Below, piece by piece: positions 18,274-27,792 of a stretch of DNA of 61,901 nucleotides. The position numbers and the translations under genes were made by a program. This DNA is from an uncultured Alistipes sp. (GTDB taxonomy: Bacteria; Bacteroidota; Bacteroidia; Bacteroidales; Rikenellaceae), in assembly GCA_944320665.1 (NCBI GenBank), contig CALUII010000004.1, positions 1 to 61,901 of the forward strand, written 5' to 3'. Positions within the stretch are counted from its first letter, which is position 1, and every line of letters starts with the position of its first letter. The notes beneath the pieces are model-generated. The model was not told the origin of the DNA and searched no databases. It worked only from the letters and a program-made list of their open reading frames with translations.

Positions 18274-19569
18274 ATGGGAAAATTTCTTTTTACGTCGGAA
18301 TCCGTATCGGAAGGACATCCCGACAAGGTCTCGGATCAGATCTCAGACGCCATTCTCGATGAATTCCTCCGCCACGACCCCAACGCCAAGGTGGCATGCG
18401 AAACCCTCTGCACGACGGGTCTTGTGGTCGTAGCCGGCGAGGTGCGATCGGATGCCTATGTCGACGTGCAGGGCGTAGCACGCCGCGTCATCAACCGCAT
18501 CGGCTACACCCGGGGCGAGTACCGTTTTGACGGCAATTCGTGCGGCGTGCTGTCGGCCATCCACGAACAGTCGCCCGACATCAACCAGGGCGTCTGCCGC
18601 GAAGAGGAGGAGGAGCAGGGTGCCGGTGACCAGGGCATCATGTTCGGCTACGCCTGCAACGAGACGCGCGAATACATGCCCGCCACGCTCATCCTCTCGC
18701 ACGTGATTCTGAAGGAGTTGGCCGTCATCCGCCGCGAAGGCAAGGTAATGACCTACCTGCGTCCCGATGCCAAGAGCCAGGTAACGATCGAGTACGACGA
18801 GGCAACACGCCGTCCGCTGCGCGTGCACACGATCGTCGTGTCGACGCAGCACGACGAATTCATCGAGGCCAACAACGGCCTTACGGAGAAGGAGGCCGAG
18901 CGTCAGATGCAGGAGCGCATCCGTGACGACGTGCGCACGATCCTCATTCCGCGCGTGAAGGCCCGTCTGGAGCGGGCCAACGACAAGTTGGCCTCGCTGA
19001 TTGGCGATGACTACATCCTGCACGTCAACCCGACGGGCAAGTTCGTCATCGGCGGCCCCCACGGCGACACGGGCGTCACGGGTCGCAAGATCATCGTCGA
19101 CACCTACGGCGGTCGCGGCGCTCACGGCGGCGGTGCTTTCTCGGGCAAGGACCCCTCGAAAGTGGACCGCTCGGCAGCCTACGCCGCCCGCCACATCGCC
19201 AAGAACATGGTGGCAGCCGGCATGGCCGACGAGGTACTCGTACAACTGAGCTACGCCATCGGGATTGCACAGCCGCTGTCGATCCACGTCAATACGTACG
19301 GCACGAACCACCTCTCGATCAGCGAGGGGGAGATTGCAGAACGTATTGGCCAGATCTTCGACCTGCGTCCGGCAGCCATCGTGCGCCGCTTCGGACTGAA
19401 GAACCCGATCTTCGAGGCGACGGCTTCGTACGGGCACTTCGGCAACCGTCCCTTTACACGCACCGAACACGTATGGGTTGACGGGAAGGAGGTCGAGCGC
19501 GAGATCGAGTACTTCGGCTGGGAGAAACTCGATGCTGTCGATCTGCTCAAGAAGGAATTCGGTCTGTAA
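18274..19569 (+). CDS. metK: S-adenosylmethionine synthetase
   Basis: Makes SAM from methionine and ATP in the cytoplasm. The 431-residue protein has the N-terminal [19 protein letters not shown], the methionine/ATP-loop region around [12 protein letters not shown], the [15 protein letters not shown] hexapeptide segment, and the [19 protein letters not shown] motif near residue 285. It is single-gene, between a SAM-II-like leader and a terminator, so it appears to be feedback controlled by its own product. metH and metF, which feed the same cycle, lie at 27,793-32,363. Confidence 0.98.
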   Translation: MGKFLFTSESVSEGHPDKVSDQISDAILDEFLRHDPNAKVACETLCTTGLVVVAGEVRSDAYVDVQGVARRVINRIGYTRGEYRFDGNSCGVLSAIHEQSPDINQGVCREEEEEQGAGDQGIMFGYACNETREYMPATLILSHVILKELAVIRREGKVMTYLRPDAKSQVTIEYDEATRRPLRVHTIVVSTQHDEFIEANNGLTEKEAERQMQERIRDDVRTILIPRVKARLERANDKLASLIGDDYILHVNPTGKFVIGGPHGDTGVTGRKIIVDTYGGRGAHGGGAFSGKDPSKVDRSAAYAARHIAKNMVAAGMADEVLVQLSYAIGIAQPLSIHVNTYGTNHLSISEGEIAERIGQIFDLRPAAIVRRFGLKNPIFEATASYGHFGNRPFTRTEHVWVDGKEVEREIEYFGWEKLDAVDLLKKEFGL

Positions 19570-19593
19570 CCCACGAATTACACCCAAAACTGC

Positions 19594-19630
19594 ATGCCCG
19601 CACCTTTTCGGAGGTGCGGGCATCTCTTTT
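19594..19630 (+). terminator. metK terminator
   Basis: 12-bp perfect stem 19594-19605 / 19612-19623 with a 6-nt loop, followed by a T-rich tail. Confidence 0.88.
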
Positions 19631-19681
19631 TCAGCACCAGACCAGCATCTCAGCCCCGTCGCGTCCCGTTAACAAAAGACA

Positions 19682-19720
19682 ACCGAGGCTGCAACCATCA
19701 TCTGTAGTTGCAGCCTCGGT
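19682..19720 (-). terminator. Probable tkt terminator
   Basis: 14-bp perfect stem 19682-19695 / 19707-19720, about 120 bp past the tkt stop, followed on the minus strand by a T-rich stretch (complement of 19670-19681). Confidence 0.65.
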
Positions 19721-19837
19721 CCTCTCGAAACAGGAGTCTCACTCCAGGCGCGGGGTAGAAGAATCCCCAATACTCTCTCTCACTTTTTCCTCCCCGGCAT
19801 CGGAATGACACATACGCGGCATCCGCCGCACGAAATC

Positions 19838-21868
19838 CTATTTACCAAGCAGTTTCTTCACCTCGTCACAGACAGTCTGGCCGTTATAACCGAACTTCTC
19901 ATCCAGCACCTTGTAGGGAGCCGAATATCCGAAGTGGTCGAGACCGTGAATCATGCCGTTCTCGCCCACAAGCCCCAGCAACGTCACGGGCAGACCCGAG
20001 GTCATACCGTAACGGATGCTCCCCTGCGGGAGGACACTCTCCTGATAGGACTTGGGCTGATCGCGGAAGAGGCCCTCGCTCGGCACACTCACGATGCGGA
20101 CGTTGATGCCCTCCTTGGCAAGCAATTCGGCCCCTTCGACCAGCGTGGCCACCTCCGAACCCGAAGCCAGCATCACCACGGCCGGCTTGGCCGAATCAAC
20201 CACCACGTAAGCGCCCTTTTCGGCCTGAAGCGCCTCTTCACGGCGACTGCGGCTCAGCGTCGGCAGGTTACGGATGTTCTGGCGCGAAAGGATCAGTGCC
20301 ACGGGACGGCTCTCCTCGAGTGCCATCTTCCAGGCCACGACCGTCTCCTCGGCATCGGCCGGACGCAACACGAGCATCGAACGCTCGCCCTTGTGGTTGT
20401 GAAGGTGCTCCATCAGACGGATCTGCGCCTCGTGCTCGACGGGCTGATGCGTCGGGCCGTCCTCACCCACGCGGAACGAATCATGCGACCAGATGTAGAT
20501 CACGTGCAGGTGCATGAGTGCCGACAGGCGCACGGCCGGCTTCATGTAGTCCGAGAATACGAAGAACGTACCGCACGCCGGAATGACACCGCCGTGGAGT
20601 GCCATACCGTTCATCACGCAGGCCATCGTCAACTCCGACACGCCGGCCTGGAAGAATCGGCCCGTGAAGTCGCCCTTGGTGAAGGCTTTGGTCTTCTTCA
20701 GGAAGCCGTCGGTCTTGTCCGAATTGGCCAGGTCGGCCGATGCAACGATCATGTTCTCGACCTTCTCGGCAAAGATTCCCAGCATCGTAGCCGAAGCGGC
20801 ACGCGTCGCCACGTCGGCCTTCATCTCGATGCTCTTGTAATCGATCTCGGGCAGGCGGCCCGACAGGAACATGTCGAGTTTACGGGCCAGGTCGCGGTTC
20901 TCCGCACGCCACTGCTTCTCGACCTCCTCGCGCTCCTTTTTCCACGCGACGAGGGCGGCACGCCGAGCATCAAAGAGTTCGCGCGCCTCGTCGAAGAAGG
21001 CAAACGGATGCTCGGCATCACCGCCCAGGTTGCGCACCGTAGCGGCGAAATCGGCACCGGCAGCGCTCAACGGCTGACCGTGCGTCGAGACCTTGTCCTC
21101 GAAGCTCGTACCGTCGGCCGCAACCGCACCACGCCCCATCGTCGTGCGTCCGATAATCAGCGTCGGACGTTCCGTCTCGGCATTCGCTGCACGCAGCGCC
21201 TCGCGCATTGCGTCGAAATCGTGGCCGTCGACCGTAAGCACGTTCCAGCCCCAGGCCTCGTACTTCATCGCCACGTTCTCCGTGTCGACCTCGTCAACTT
21301 TGGTCGAGAGCTGCACGTTGTTGGCGTCGTAGAACATGATGAAATTCGACAGGCCCAGGTGGCCGGCGATGCGGCCTACGCCCTGCGAGATCTCCTCCTC
21401 GACGCCACCGTCCGAAATATAGGCATACGTCTTGTGTGCGGTCCACTCACCGAACCGGGCGGCCAGGAAGCGCTCCGCAATGGCGGCGCCCAGAGCCATG
21501 GCATGTCCCTGCCCGAGCGGGCCCGACGTATTCTCCACACCGCGCATCACATCCACCTCGGGATGGCCCGGCGTCACACTTCCCCACTGTCGCAACGACT
21601 GCAGATCCTCGGCCGAATAGTGGCCCGCAAGAGCCAGCGTTGCATAGAGCATCGGCGACATGTGACCCGGATCGAGGAACAGACGGTCGCGGAAGGGGTA
21701 GTCCATCCGCTCGGGGTCATAACGCAGGAATTCGGTATAGAGCAGCGCCATGAAGTCGGCACCGCCCATCGCACCGCCCGGATGGCCCGATTTGGCCTTC
21801 TCGACCATGGCCGCCGCAAGGATACGGATGTTGTCGGCCGTACGCGAAAGTTTGGAATTTTCAGACAT
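19838..21868 (-). CDS. tkt: Transketolase
   Basis: Thiamine-diphosphate enzyme of the pentose phosphate pathway, moving two-carbon units between sugar phosphates. The 676-residue protein has the N-terminal KSGHPGGAMG, the ThDP/Mg motif starting SDGGVEEEISQG and ending YDANN (about residues 147-175), and the transketolase signature in the second domain (FRVGEDGPTHQPVEH). I start at 21868 (MSENSKLSRTADNIR) rather than 21895, because only the shorter form begins like known transketolases. It lies 49 bp after clpX on the same strand and has its own possible TATCTTCG element. Confidence 0.96.
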   Translation of the reverse strand: MSENSKLSRTADNIRILAAAMVEKAKSGHPGGAMGGADFMALLYTEFLRYDPERMDYPFRDRLFLDPGHMSPMLYATLALAGHYSAEDLQSLRQWGSVTPGHPEVDVMRGVENTSGPLGQGHAMALGAAIAERFLAARFGEWTAHKTYAYISDGGVEEEISQGVGRIAGHLGLSNFIMFYDANNVQLSTKVDEVDTENVAMKYEAWGWNVLTVDGHDFDAMREALRAANAETERPTLIIGRTTMGRGAVAADGTSFEDKVSTHGQPLSAAGADFAATVRNLGGDAEHPFAFFDEARELFDARRAALVAWKKEREEVEKQWRAENRDLARKLDMFLSGRLPEIDYKSIEMKADVATRAASATMLGIFAEKVENMIVASADLANSDKTDGFLKKTKAFTKGDFTGRFFQAGVSELTMACVMNGMALHGGVIPACGTFFVFSDYMKPAVRLSALMHLHVIYIWSHDSFRVGEDGPTHQPVEHEAQIRLMEHLHNHKGERSMLVLRPADAEETVVAWKMALEESRPVALILSRQNIRNLPTLSRSRREEALQAEKGAYVVVDSAKPAVVMLASGSEVATLVEGAELLAKEGINVRIVSVPSEGLFRDQPKSYQESVLPQGSIRYGMTSGLPVTLLGLVGENGMIHGLDHFGYSAPYKVLDEKFGYNGQTVCDEVKKLLGK

Positions 21869-21896
21869 ATGATTTTTTAGGTTTGGTTTCCGCATA

Positions 21897-21904
21897 CGAA
21901 GATA
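21897..21904 (-). promoter_or_regulatory. Variant -7 element upstream of tkt
   Basis: TATCTTCG on the minus strand (21904-21897), a TTCG variant of TAnnTTTG that recurs before two other genes in the window. It sits between the clpX stop and the tkt start. Confidence 0.4.
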
Positions 21905-21917
21905 ATCATTTCCGCGC

Positions 21918-23231
21918 TTATCCTACCTGTTTCAGCCCCGAAAAATTTGCTTTTTCGACTTTTTCGCGGGCATACGGAAGCGTTACGGTGAACGTCCGGG
22001 CGTCGGTCGAGGGCAGTTCATACATCGTGTCCATCATCACCGCCTCGCAGATCGACCGCAGGCCGCGGGCGCCGAGTTTGAACTCGATCGCCTTGTCGAC
22101 GATGTAGTCCAGCACGTCGTCGTCGAATTCGAGCGTTACACCGTCCATCTCAAAGAGGCGTTTGTACTGACGGATGATGGCATTCTTCGGCTCGGTAAGG
22201 ATCGCTCGCAACGCCTCGCGCGTGAGCGGCTCCATCGAGGTCAACACCGGCAGACGCCCCACCAGCTCGGGGATCAGGCCGAACGCCTTGAGGTCCTGCG
22301 GCGTGATGTAGCGCATCAGGTTGTTGCGGTCGATCTGTTCGGTCGAGCCGATGCGACCGTAACCCACGGCGCGCGTATTGAGGCGTCGCGCAATCTGGCG
22401 CTCAATGCCGTCGAACGCTCCACCGCAAATGAAGAGGATGTTGCGCGTATTGACCTGAATGAATTTCTGGTCCGGGTGCTTGCGCCCGCCCTGCGGCGGC
22501 ACGTTGACCGTCGTACCCTCAAGGATCTTGAGCAGCGCCTGCTGCACGCCTTCGCCCGAGACGTCGCGCGTGATCGAGGGGTTGTCGCCCTTGCGGGCGA
22601 TCTTGTCGATCTCGTCGATGAAGACAATGCCCCGTTCGGCCTGCTCGACGTTGTAGTCGGCCACCTGCAGCAGACGCGAGAGGATGCTCTCCACGTCCTC
22701 GCCCACGTAGCCCGCCTCGGTCAATACCGTGGCATCGACAATCGTGAACGGGACCTTCAGCAGCCGGGCAATCGTACGCGCCATGAGCGTCTTGCCCGTA
22801 CCCGTGGGGCCGACCAGCACGATGTTCGACTTGTCGATCTCGACGTCATCCTCCTTCGGAGCATACATCAGGCGCTTGTAATGGTTGTAGACGGCCACCG
22901 ACATGTAGCGTTTGGCCGCGTCCTGACCAATCACGTACTGATCGAGGAACTCCTTGATCTGGGCCGGTTTGAGCAGGTCCTCGCGCTTGAGCGGCGCGGC
23001 CTTTGCACGACGCGGCGACACCAGGTCGTTATCGACCATGATCTTGTGGCCATTCTCGATGCACTCGTCGCAGATATTGGCTCCATCGGCACCGGTGAAC
23101 ATCACCTCAACCTCCGTACGACGCTTGCCGCAGAAGGAGCAACGATCCTCCCCCCCGCCTCCGCGTGAACGGTTGCCGTTATTCGTCGTTGTGTTGTTGT
23201 TATTCGTATTGTTTCGGGTATTGTTTGCCAT
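21918..23231 (-). CDS. clpX: ATP-dependent protease ATP-binding subunit ClpX
   Basis: Hexameric unfoldase that delivers substrates to ClpP. The 437-residue protein has an Asn/Thr-rich leader, a C4 zinc finger (RCSFCGKRR ... ICDECIENG, about residues 30-60), Walker A GPTGTGKT (near 140), Walker [13 protein letters not shown], the [22 protein letters not shown] pore/linker region, and sensor 2 GARGLR. The ClpP-docking loop reads AVGYGRIG where E. coli has IGF, the same VGY as in the ClpC-like protein at 5791. Third gene of tig-clpP-clpX, 20 bp after clpP. Confidence 0.97.
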   Translation of the reverse strand: MANNTRNNTNNNNTTTNNGNRSRGGGGEDRCSFCGKRRTEVEVMFTGADGANICDECIENGHKIMVDNDLVSPRRAKAAPLKREDLLKPAQIKEFLDQYVIGQDAAKRYMSVAVYNHYKRLMYAPKEDDVEIDKSNIVLVGPTGTGKTLMARTIARLLKVPFTIVDATVLTEAGYVGEDVESILSRLLQVADYNVEQAERGIVFIDEIDKIARKGDNPSITRDVSGEGVQQALLKILEGTTVNVPPQGGRKHPDQKFIQVNTRNILFICGGAFDGIERQIARRLNTRAVGYGRIGSTEQIDRNNLMRYITPQDLKAFGLIPELVGRLPVLTSMEPLTREALRAILTEPKNAIIRQYKRLFEMDGVTLEFDDDVLDYIVDKAIEFKLGARGLRSICEAVMMDTMYELPSTDARTFTVTLPYAREKVEKANFSGLKQVG

Positions 23232-23251
23232 GGCAGGTCTCTTCTCTATGT

Positions 23252-23929
23252 CTATCGATTCGTTCGTTTGGTCAGCACTTCGTCGATCAGTCCGTAGTCG
23301 CGGGCCTCGGCAGCCGTCAACCAGTAGTCGCGGTCGGCATCTTTCTCGATCTTCTTCACGGCGACGCCCGAGTGGTGCGACAGGATCTCGTAGAGCTCGC
23401 GACGCGTCTTGACAATCTCGCGGGCCGTGATCTCGATGTCCGAAGCCTGTCCCTGCGCCCCACCCAGCGGCTGGTGGATCATCACCCGCGAATGAGGCAA
23501 TGCCGAACGTTTGCCGGCAGCGCCGGCCGTCAGCAACACCGCCCCCATCGAGGCGGCCAGCCCCGTGCAGATCGTCGCCACGTCGGGACCGACGAGCTGC
23601 ATCGTGTCGTAGATTCCCAGACCGGCCGACACCGAGCCGCCCGGCGAGTTGATGTAGATCTGAATGTCCTTCTCGGGGTCAACCGACTCCAGGAAGAGCA
23701 GCTGGGCCTGGATGATGTTGGCTGCATCGTCATAGATCGGCGCACCGAGGAAGATGATGCGGTCCATCATCAGGCGCGAGAAGACATCCATTGTCGCCAC
23801 ATTCAACTGGCGCTCTTCGATAATCGTCGGCGAGACATAGGCGCCCGACACCGAGCGATAGTCATGCAGGCGCAGCGAGCTGATACCGCGATGCAGGCGG
23901 GCATATTTTTCAAATTCGGATTCTGCCAT
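23252..23929 (-). CDS. clpP: ATP-dependent Clp protease proteolytic subunit
   Basis: Tetradecameric serine peptidase that degrades proteins unfolded by ClpX or ClpC. The 225-residue form starts at [12 protein letters not shown]; the upstream extension to 23983 is unlike ClpP. Catalytic Ser is in [11 protein letters not shown], His in [12 protein letters not shown], and the Asp lies in the following ITAREI region. It also has the [17 protein letters not shown] stretch. It lies between tig (102 bp upstream, with a stem-loop in the gap) and clpX. Confidence 0.97.
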   Translation of the reverse strand: MAESEFEKYARLHRGISSLRLHDYRSVSGAYVSPTIIEERQLNVATMDVFSRLMMDRIIFLGAPIYDDAANIIQAQLLFLESVDPEKDIQIYINSPGGSVSAGLGIYDTMQLVGPDVATICTGLAASMGAVLLTAGAAGKRSALPHSRVMIHQPLGGAQGQASDIEITAREIVKTRRELYEILSHHSGVAVKKIEKDADRDYWLTAAEARDYGLIDEVLTKRTNR

Positions 23930-23962
23930 AAATAATCGTGTTTTAAATACTACAAAAACAGA

Positions 23963-24002
23963 AACTCTGTGGAGCGATTGCAAAAATCAAACCCACAGAG
24001 TT
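23963..24002 (-). terminator. Stem-loop in the tig-clpP gap
   Basis: 10-bp stem (23963-23972 region with 23993-24002) and a 20-nt loop, followed on the minus strand by a T-rich run. It could be a partial terminator setting the tig to clpP ratio. Confidence 0.55.
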
Positions 24003-24031
24003 CCGCGTGTCGTTATTTGGGACGAATCCGC

Positions 24032-25357
24032 CTACAGCTCACGGGCCAGTTTGGCAAAATCGTCGGCCGAGATGGCCTTCTCCGTCACCTTGATCTTCGA
24101 CTTCACGTCGTCGACCACCTTCACCTCGTAGAGTTTCTCGTAGATCTTCTGGGCCTGGTCCTTGTTCTCAAGCAGCTGCTTGGCGTAGCCGGCCAGCATC
24201 TCGTCGGGAGCCGACGGCATGCCGTACTGTGCGAACTGGGCCTGAGCCAGCGCCTTGGCCTCGGCCTCGGCCTCCTCCTTGGTCACGGTGAGCTTGTCCT
24301 CCGAGATGAAGTGCTTCTGGAGGTAGTTCCACGTGAACATCTTGAGGAACTGGGCGAAATCCTTCTCGATCTCCTCCATCGAGAACTTGCCCTCGTTGAT
24401 CGTGTAGAGCCAGTGCTTGAGGAACTCCTCAGGCATCGGCAGGTTAGCCTTCTCGATGAGGTAATCGCGCAACTGCAGCGTGAAGAGGTAGTCGCTCTCA
24501 CGACGCAGCTCCTTCTCGATCTCGCCATCGACATATGCGTCGAGCTCGGCCTCCGACTTCACGTTGCCGGCCGGGAAGGCCATCTTGAAGAAATCCTCGG
24601 TCAGTTCGGGTTCGGCAAACTTGCGGATCTTCGTGATCTCAAGCGTAAATTCGGGGTTGATTCCCTCGAGTTCATGCTCCTTGACCTGCAGCACGGCAGC
24701 ACGCTGCGACGGCGTCTTGTAGAGGTCGTTGACATTGACCGTAGTCTTGTATCCCACCTTCTTGCCGATGAAGGGCTTGCGCTCCTCCTCCGACATGGAG
24801 ATCAGGCCCACGTAGGCATCCTCGATGCGCATGTCGCCGTTGTCGAGCGTCACGTTGAGTGCCTCGTCCGAGGTCACCTCCTCGACGTCGACCAAACGGC
24901 CGAAGCGGCGCAGAAAGTTCGAACGGTAGTCATCGTGCATCTTCTTCTCGACCTTGATCTTGTTATAGGTGAGCTTATCCTTGTCCGACAGCGCGAGCTC
25001 GATCTTCGGAGCCTCGCCGATCTCGAATACGAACTCGAATTCGGTGCCGTTCTCGAAATCGAACGCGCCCTGCTCCTCCGAGGGGATCACGTCGCCCAGG
25101 TAGTCGATCTTCTCCTTCTGGAGGTACTCGAATACGGCATTCGAAGCCGTGCGGTAGGACTGCTCGGCCAGCACGCCCTTGCCGAACATCTTCTTCACGA
25201 TACCCATCGGCACCATGCCGGGACGGAAGCCCGGGATATTGGCCTTACGCTTGTAGTCGCGGAGGGCCTTGTCGACGGCTTCGCCGTAATCCTGCTCGCC
25301 GACCGTCACACGGATGAGCGAGGTGTTGTGTTCGCGTTGTTCTCTTACGATATTCAT
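24032..25357 (-). CDS. tig: Trigger factor
   Basis: Ribosome-associated chaperone and peptidyl-prolyl isomerase. The 441-residue protein has the N-terminal ribosome-binding loop KRKANIPGFRPGMVPMG (about residues 37-53), a diverged FKBP-like middle domain, and a long charged C-terminal helical domain. The classical FKBP active-site residues look degraded, as in other Bacteroidetes members. First gene of tig-clpP-clpX, behind a well-formed promoter. Confidence 0.93.
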   Translation of the reverse strand: MNIVREQREHNTSLIRVTVGEQDYGEAVDKALRDYKRKANIPGFRPGMVPMGIVKKMFGKGVLAEQSYRTASNAVFEYLQKEKIDYLGDVIPSEEQGAFDFENGTEFEFVFEIGEAPKIELALSDKDKLTYNKIKVEKKMHDDYRSNFLRRFGRLVDVEEVTSDEALNVTLDNGDMRIEDAYVGLISMSEEERKPFIGKKVGYKTTVNVNDLYKTPSQRAAVLQVKEHELEGINPEFTLEITKIRKFAEPELTEDFFKMAFPAGNVKSEAELDAYVDGEIEKELRRESDYLFTLQLRDYLIEKANLPMPEEFLKHWLYTINEGKFSMEEIEKDFAQFLKMFTWNYLQKHFISEDKLTVTKEEAEAEAKALAQAQFAQYGMPSAPDEMLAGYAKQLLENKDQAQKIYEKLYEVKVVDDVKSKIKVTEKAISADDFAKLAREL

Positions 25358-25404
25358 ATTGAATCAGTTGTATATATTTTTCTTCTCCTTGCGGAATCAG
25401 CGTG

Positions 25405-25434
25405 CAAAGATACGAAATAAAGCGACATCGGCAA
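25405..25434 (-). promoter_or_regulatory. Promoter of tig-clpP-clpX
   Basis: Minus strand: -33 TTG at 25434-25432, 19-nt spacer, -7 TATCTTTG at 25412-25405, about 48 nt before the tig start. Confidence 0.82.
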
Positions 25435-25529
25435 TGCGTTTCGGCCAAATTTTTCGCATCCTGCACGTCTCGGGGGTCTCCGGCATGCCGCCCCGTTTCG
25501 GCGGCAGACGGCATGTCCCGGCACGCGCC

Positions 25530-26831
25530 CTACTCTTCGAGCCAGCCGCGCAATGTGGCGATTGCCTCTTCACGCAGCGAATCGGGCAGCGTCGAGATAC
25601 GGGTCAGGTGGCTTCCGCCCGGCTCGACGAAGAGGTGCATGTTGCGTTTTTCGGGCGTCACGGTCCACCCCGCGCCGGGAGCCGTCCAGGGGTCATCGCC
25701 GCCATAGACCATAATCATCCGCGGATCGTTCCGCTTCAGATAGCGGGCCACCTTTCGGTAGAGCCGTTTCGAGAATTTCGCGTGACGGAGCTCGTCGGGC
25801 AGGAAGATGCGGCGCAGGTAGTCCTTCGTCGTACGAATCGTCGCATACTCACGGAAGGGGCGCAGGTCGTAGGGGTAATAGCCCAGCTCCTGAGCCGCCT
25901 GCACGAAGAACGAGGTCAGTCCACCCTGCTTGACGAAATATTCGGGCCCGGCACACGTAACCAGGGCCTTGAAGAGTTCCCCGTCCGAGGCCGTGAGCGC
26001 CGGGATCTTCTCCACATCGAGGCCCCACTGCCAGAACGAGATGGCATATTCCAACACGCAATAGTCGTAGATCTCCTCCAGCGGCAGACGGAACTCGCAG
26101 CCCTTCTTCTGGCACAGCGCGCGGAAGGCCGGCATCAGCCGAGCCTTGCGGCGGAAGAGCTCCGTCTGGAAAGCCTCGACCGCAGCACGCTCCTCCGGCG
26201 TGCCGACCTGCGCCATGAAGGGGCCGAAGCGTTTGTCCTCGCGGGCCTTGCAGAGCGGCCCGACGTAGGGCACATAGGCATCCATGTCGTCGGGGAAATA
26301 GGCCGCATAGAGCATCGTCGTCGTACCGCCCTTACTGATACCCGAGGCAATCCACTTGCCGGGATAGATCGTGCGGAAGGTTTCGGCAATGCGGTGCAGA
26401 TCGTAGGCCGAATTTTCGGCCGTCAGGTAGCGCCAGTCACACGGCTCGGGCATCGACCGATCGAAGTAGCGGTGTTCGACGAAGATGATGTTCGCATCGA
26501 AAAATACGGACAACTCGTCGCGGTACTTTTCGCGCAGCGCCAGGTTGGCATCGTAGCCCTGTGTGATGAGCACCGTCGGACGATCCCACCCCACGTGCAT
26601 CACCACCACACGCTGTTCGAAGGTTCCGGCCTCGGGGTCGTTCCAGTCGAGCGGCTGGGTCAGCATCACTTCGTATTTGGCGGCGAAATCGCCGGCCGGC
26701 AGCTCTTTCGTTTCACACACGCCCTCGAGTGCGGCAATACGTCGTTCGACCTCCCCGTCGGCAAGACCGGCAGCCGATGCGGCCGTCGCAACGATCAGGA
26801 AGGAGAAGAACAAAAAGAGTCGTTTCAACAT
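25530..26831 (-). CDS. Secreted serine peptidase, S28/S37 type
   Basis: A 433-residue alpha/beta-hydrolase peptidase with a signal peptide (MLKRLFLFFSFLIVATAASAA). The nucleophile elbow is GISKGG (about residues 169-174), the acid is in VYGGDDPW, and the histidine in GGSHLTR near the end. The spacing and the FVEHRYFDRSMPEP segment fit the S28 prolyl-carboxypeptidase-like and S37 tripeptidyl-aminopeptidase families found in Bacteroidetes; I cannot choose firmly between them. It probably trims proline-containing peptides in the periplasm or at the surface. Monocistronic, divergent from the next lipoprotein gene. Confidence 0.82.
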   Translation of the reverse strand: MLKRLFLFFSFLIVATAASAAGLADGEVERRIAALEGVCETKELPAGDFAAKYEVMLTQPLDWNDPEAGTFEQRVVVMHVGWDRPTVLITQGYDANLALREKYRDELSVFFDANIIFVEHRYFDRSMPEPCDWRYLTAENSAYDLHRIAETFRTIYPGKWIASGISKGGTTTMLYAAYFPDDMDAYVPYVGPLCKAREDKRFGPFMAQVGTPEERAAVEAFQTELFRRKARLMPAFRALCQKKGCEFRLPLEEIYDYCVLEYAISFWQWGLDVEKIPALTASDGELFKALVTCAGPEYFVKQGGLTSFFVQAAQELGYYPYDLRPFREYATIRTTKDYLRRIFLPDELRHAKFSKRLYRKVARYLKRNDPRMIMVYGGDDPWTAPGAGWTVTPEKRNMHLFVEPGGSHLTRISTLPDSLREEAIATLRGWLEE

Positions 26832-26865
26832 ATCGGAATTGGTTTGGATTTCGCTTTAAGTCTCG

Positions 26866-26895
26866 CAAATATAGGAAAAATTCATCGCCCCGCAA
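26866..26895 (-). promoter_or_regulatory. Promoter of the serine peptidase gene
   Basis: Minus strand: -33 TTG at 26895-26893, 19-nt spacer, -7 TATATTTG at 26873-26866. Confidence 0.8.
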
Positions 26896-26938
26896 TACAA
26901 TTCCCACCGCCCCGTTACGATTTGTGACAGAAAAACCA

Positions 26939-26946
26939 TACCTTTG
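26939..26946 (+). promoter_or_regulatory. -7 element of the lipoprotein-metH-metF operon
   Basis: TACCTTTG at 26939-26946, 22 nt before the start at 26968. A weak TTA at 26915 is the best -33 candidate. Confidence 0.62.
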
Positions 26947-26967
26947 TACGTTAAGCATTCGAGAAAG

Positions 26968-27792
26968 ATGAAAAACACCGCCCTCTATCTGCTGTTGCCG
27001 GCCCTGCTGATCGCCTCGTGCGGGCCGAATGCCGCCCGCAACCGCCTCAACACCGCCTCAAACAACACAACAACGGCTCAGACCTCGCAGCAGGAGCCGG
27101 CACATTACACCTACATCGTCCGCAACACCTATCCCCACTCCGTCGAGAGCTACACCCAGGGGTTGCAGTACATCGACGGAACCCTTTGGGAGGGTACGGG
27201 GCAATACGGCAAGTCCCTTTTGCAAACCATCGACCTCGCCACAGGACGTTGCGACGTAAAGCTGCAGCTTCCGGCCACCGAATTCGGCGAGGGGATCACG
27301 GTCCTGGGGGACCGGATCTACCAACTCACGTGGACCAACAACGTCGTGCACATCTACGACCGGCACACCCTCGACAAGATCCGCGAATACACCTACACGG
27401 GTGAAGGTTGGGGACTCACCTCGGACGGCACGCTGCTCTACATGAGCGACGGCACCGAAACCCTCCGCGTGATCGACCCCGCCACCTTCCGTCAGGAAAA
27501 GAGCATACCGGTCACCTACGAGGGCCAGCCCGTGCGGCTGCTCAACGAACTGGAGTGGATCGAGGGCCGGATCTGGGCCAACGTCTACACGACGGACCAG
27601 ATCGTCATCATCAACCCCGAGAGCGGCCGGGTCGAAGGCGTCGTCGACCTCACGGGACTTCTGCCCCAGGAGGAACGGACCCCGCAAACCGACGTGCTGA
27701 ACGGCATCGCCTACGACGAGGCGACGGGACGTATCTTCGTCACGGGCAAACACTGGCCCAAACTCTACGAAATCGAAATCGTCAAACAATAA
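26968..27792 (+). CDS. Glutaminyl-peptide cyclotransferase-like lipoprotein
   Basis: A 274-residue protein with a lipoprotein signal (lipobox LIASC, Cys about residue 18) followed by a Thr/Asn/Gln-rich linker and a five-bladed beta-propeller of the plant-type glutaminyl cyclase family: SYTQGLQYIDGTLWEGTGQYG, EFGEGITVLGDRIYQLTW, GEGWGLTSDGTLLYMSDG, NELEWIEGRIWANVY and DVLNGIAYDEATGRIFVTGK. These enzymes cyclise N-terminal Gln to pyroglutamate. Its stop is immediately followed by the metH start (TAA then ATG), so the two are co-transcribed although no functional link is obvious. Confidence 0.9.
   Translation: MKNTALYLLLPALLIASCGPNAARNRLNTASNNTTTAQTSQQEPAHYTYIVRNTYPHSVESYTQGLQYIDGTLWEGTGQYGKSLLQTIDLATGRCDVKLQLPATEFGEGITVLGDRIYQLTWTNNVVHIYDRHTLDKIREYTYTGEGWGLTSDGTLLYMSDGTETLRVIDPATFRQEKSIPVTYEGQPVRLLNELEWIEGRIWANVYTTDQIVIINPESGRVEGVVDLTGLLPQEERTPQTDVLNGIAYDEATGRIFVTGKHWPKLYEIEIVKQ

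Noticed and set aside
19805-21880. 691-codon open frame opposite tkt
   Set aside because: It mirrors the codon pattern of tkt in GC-rich DNA and encodes a His/Arg-rich sequence with no domain; tkt on the other strand is unambiguous.
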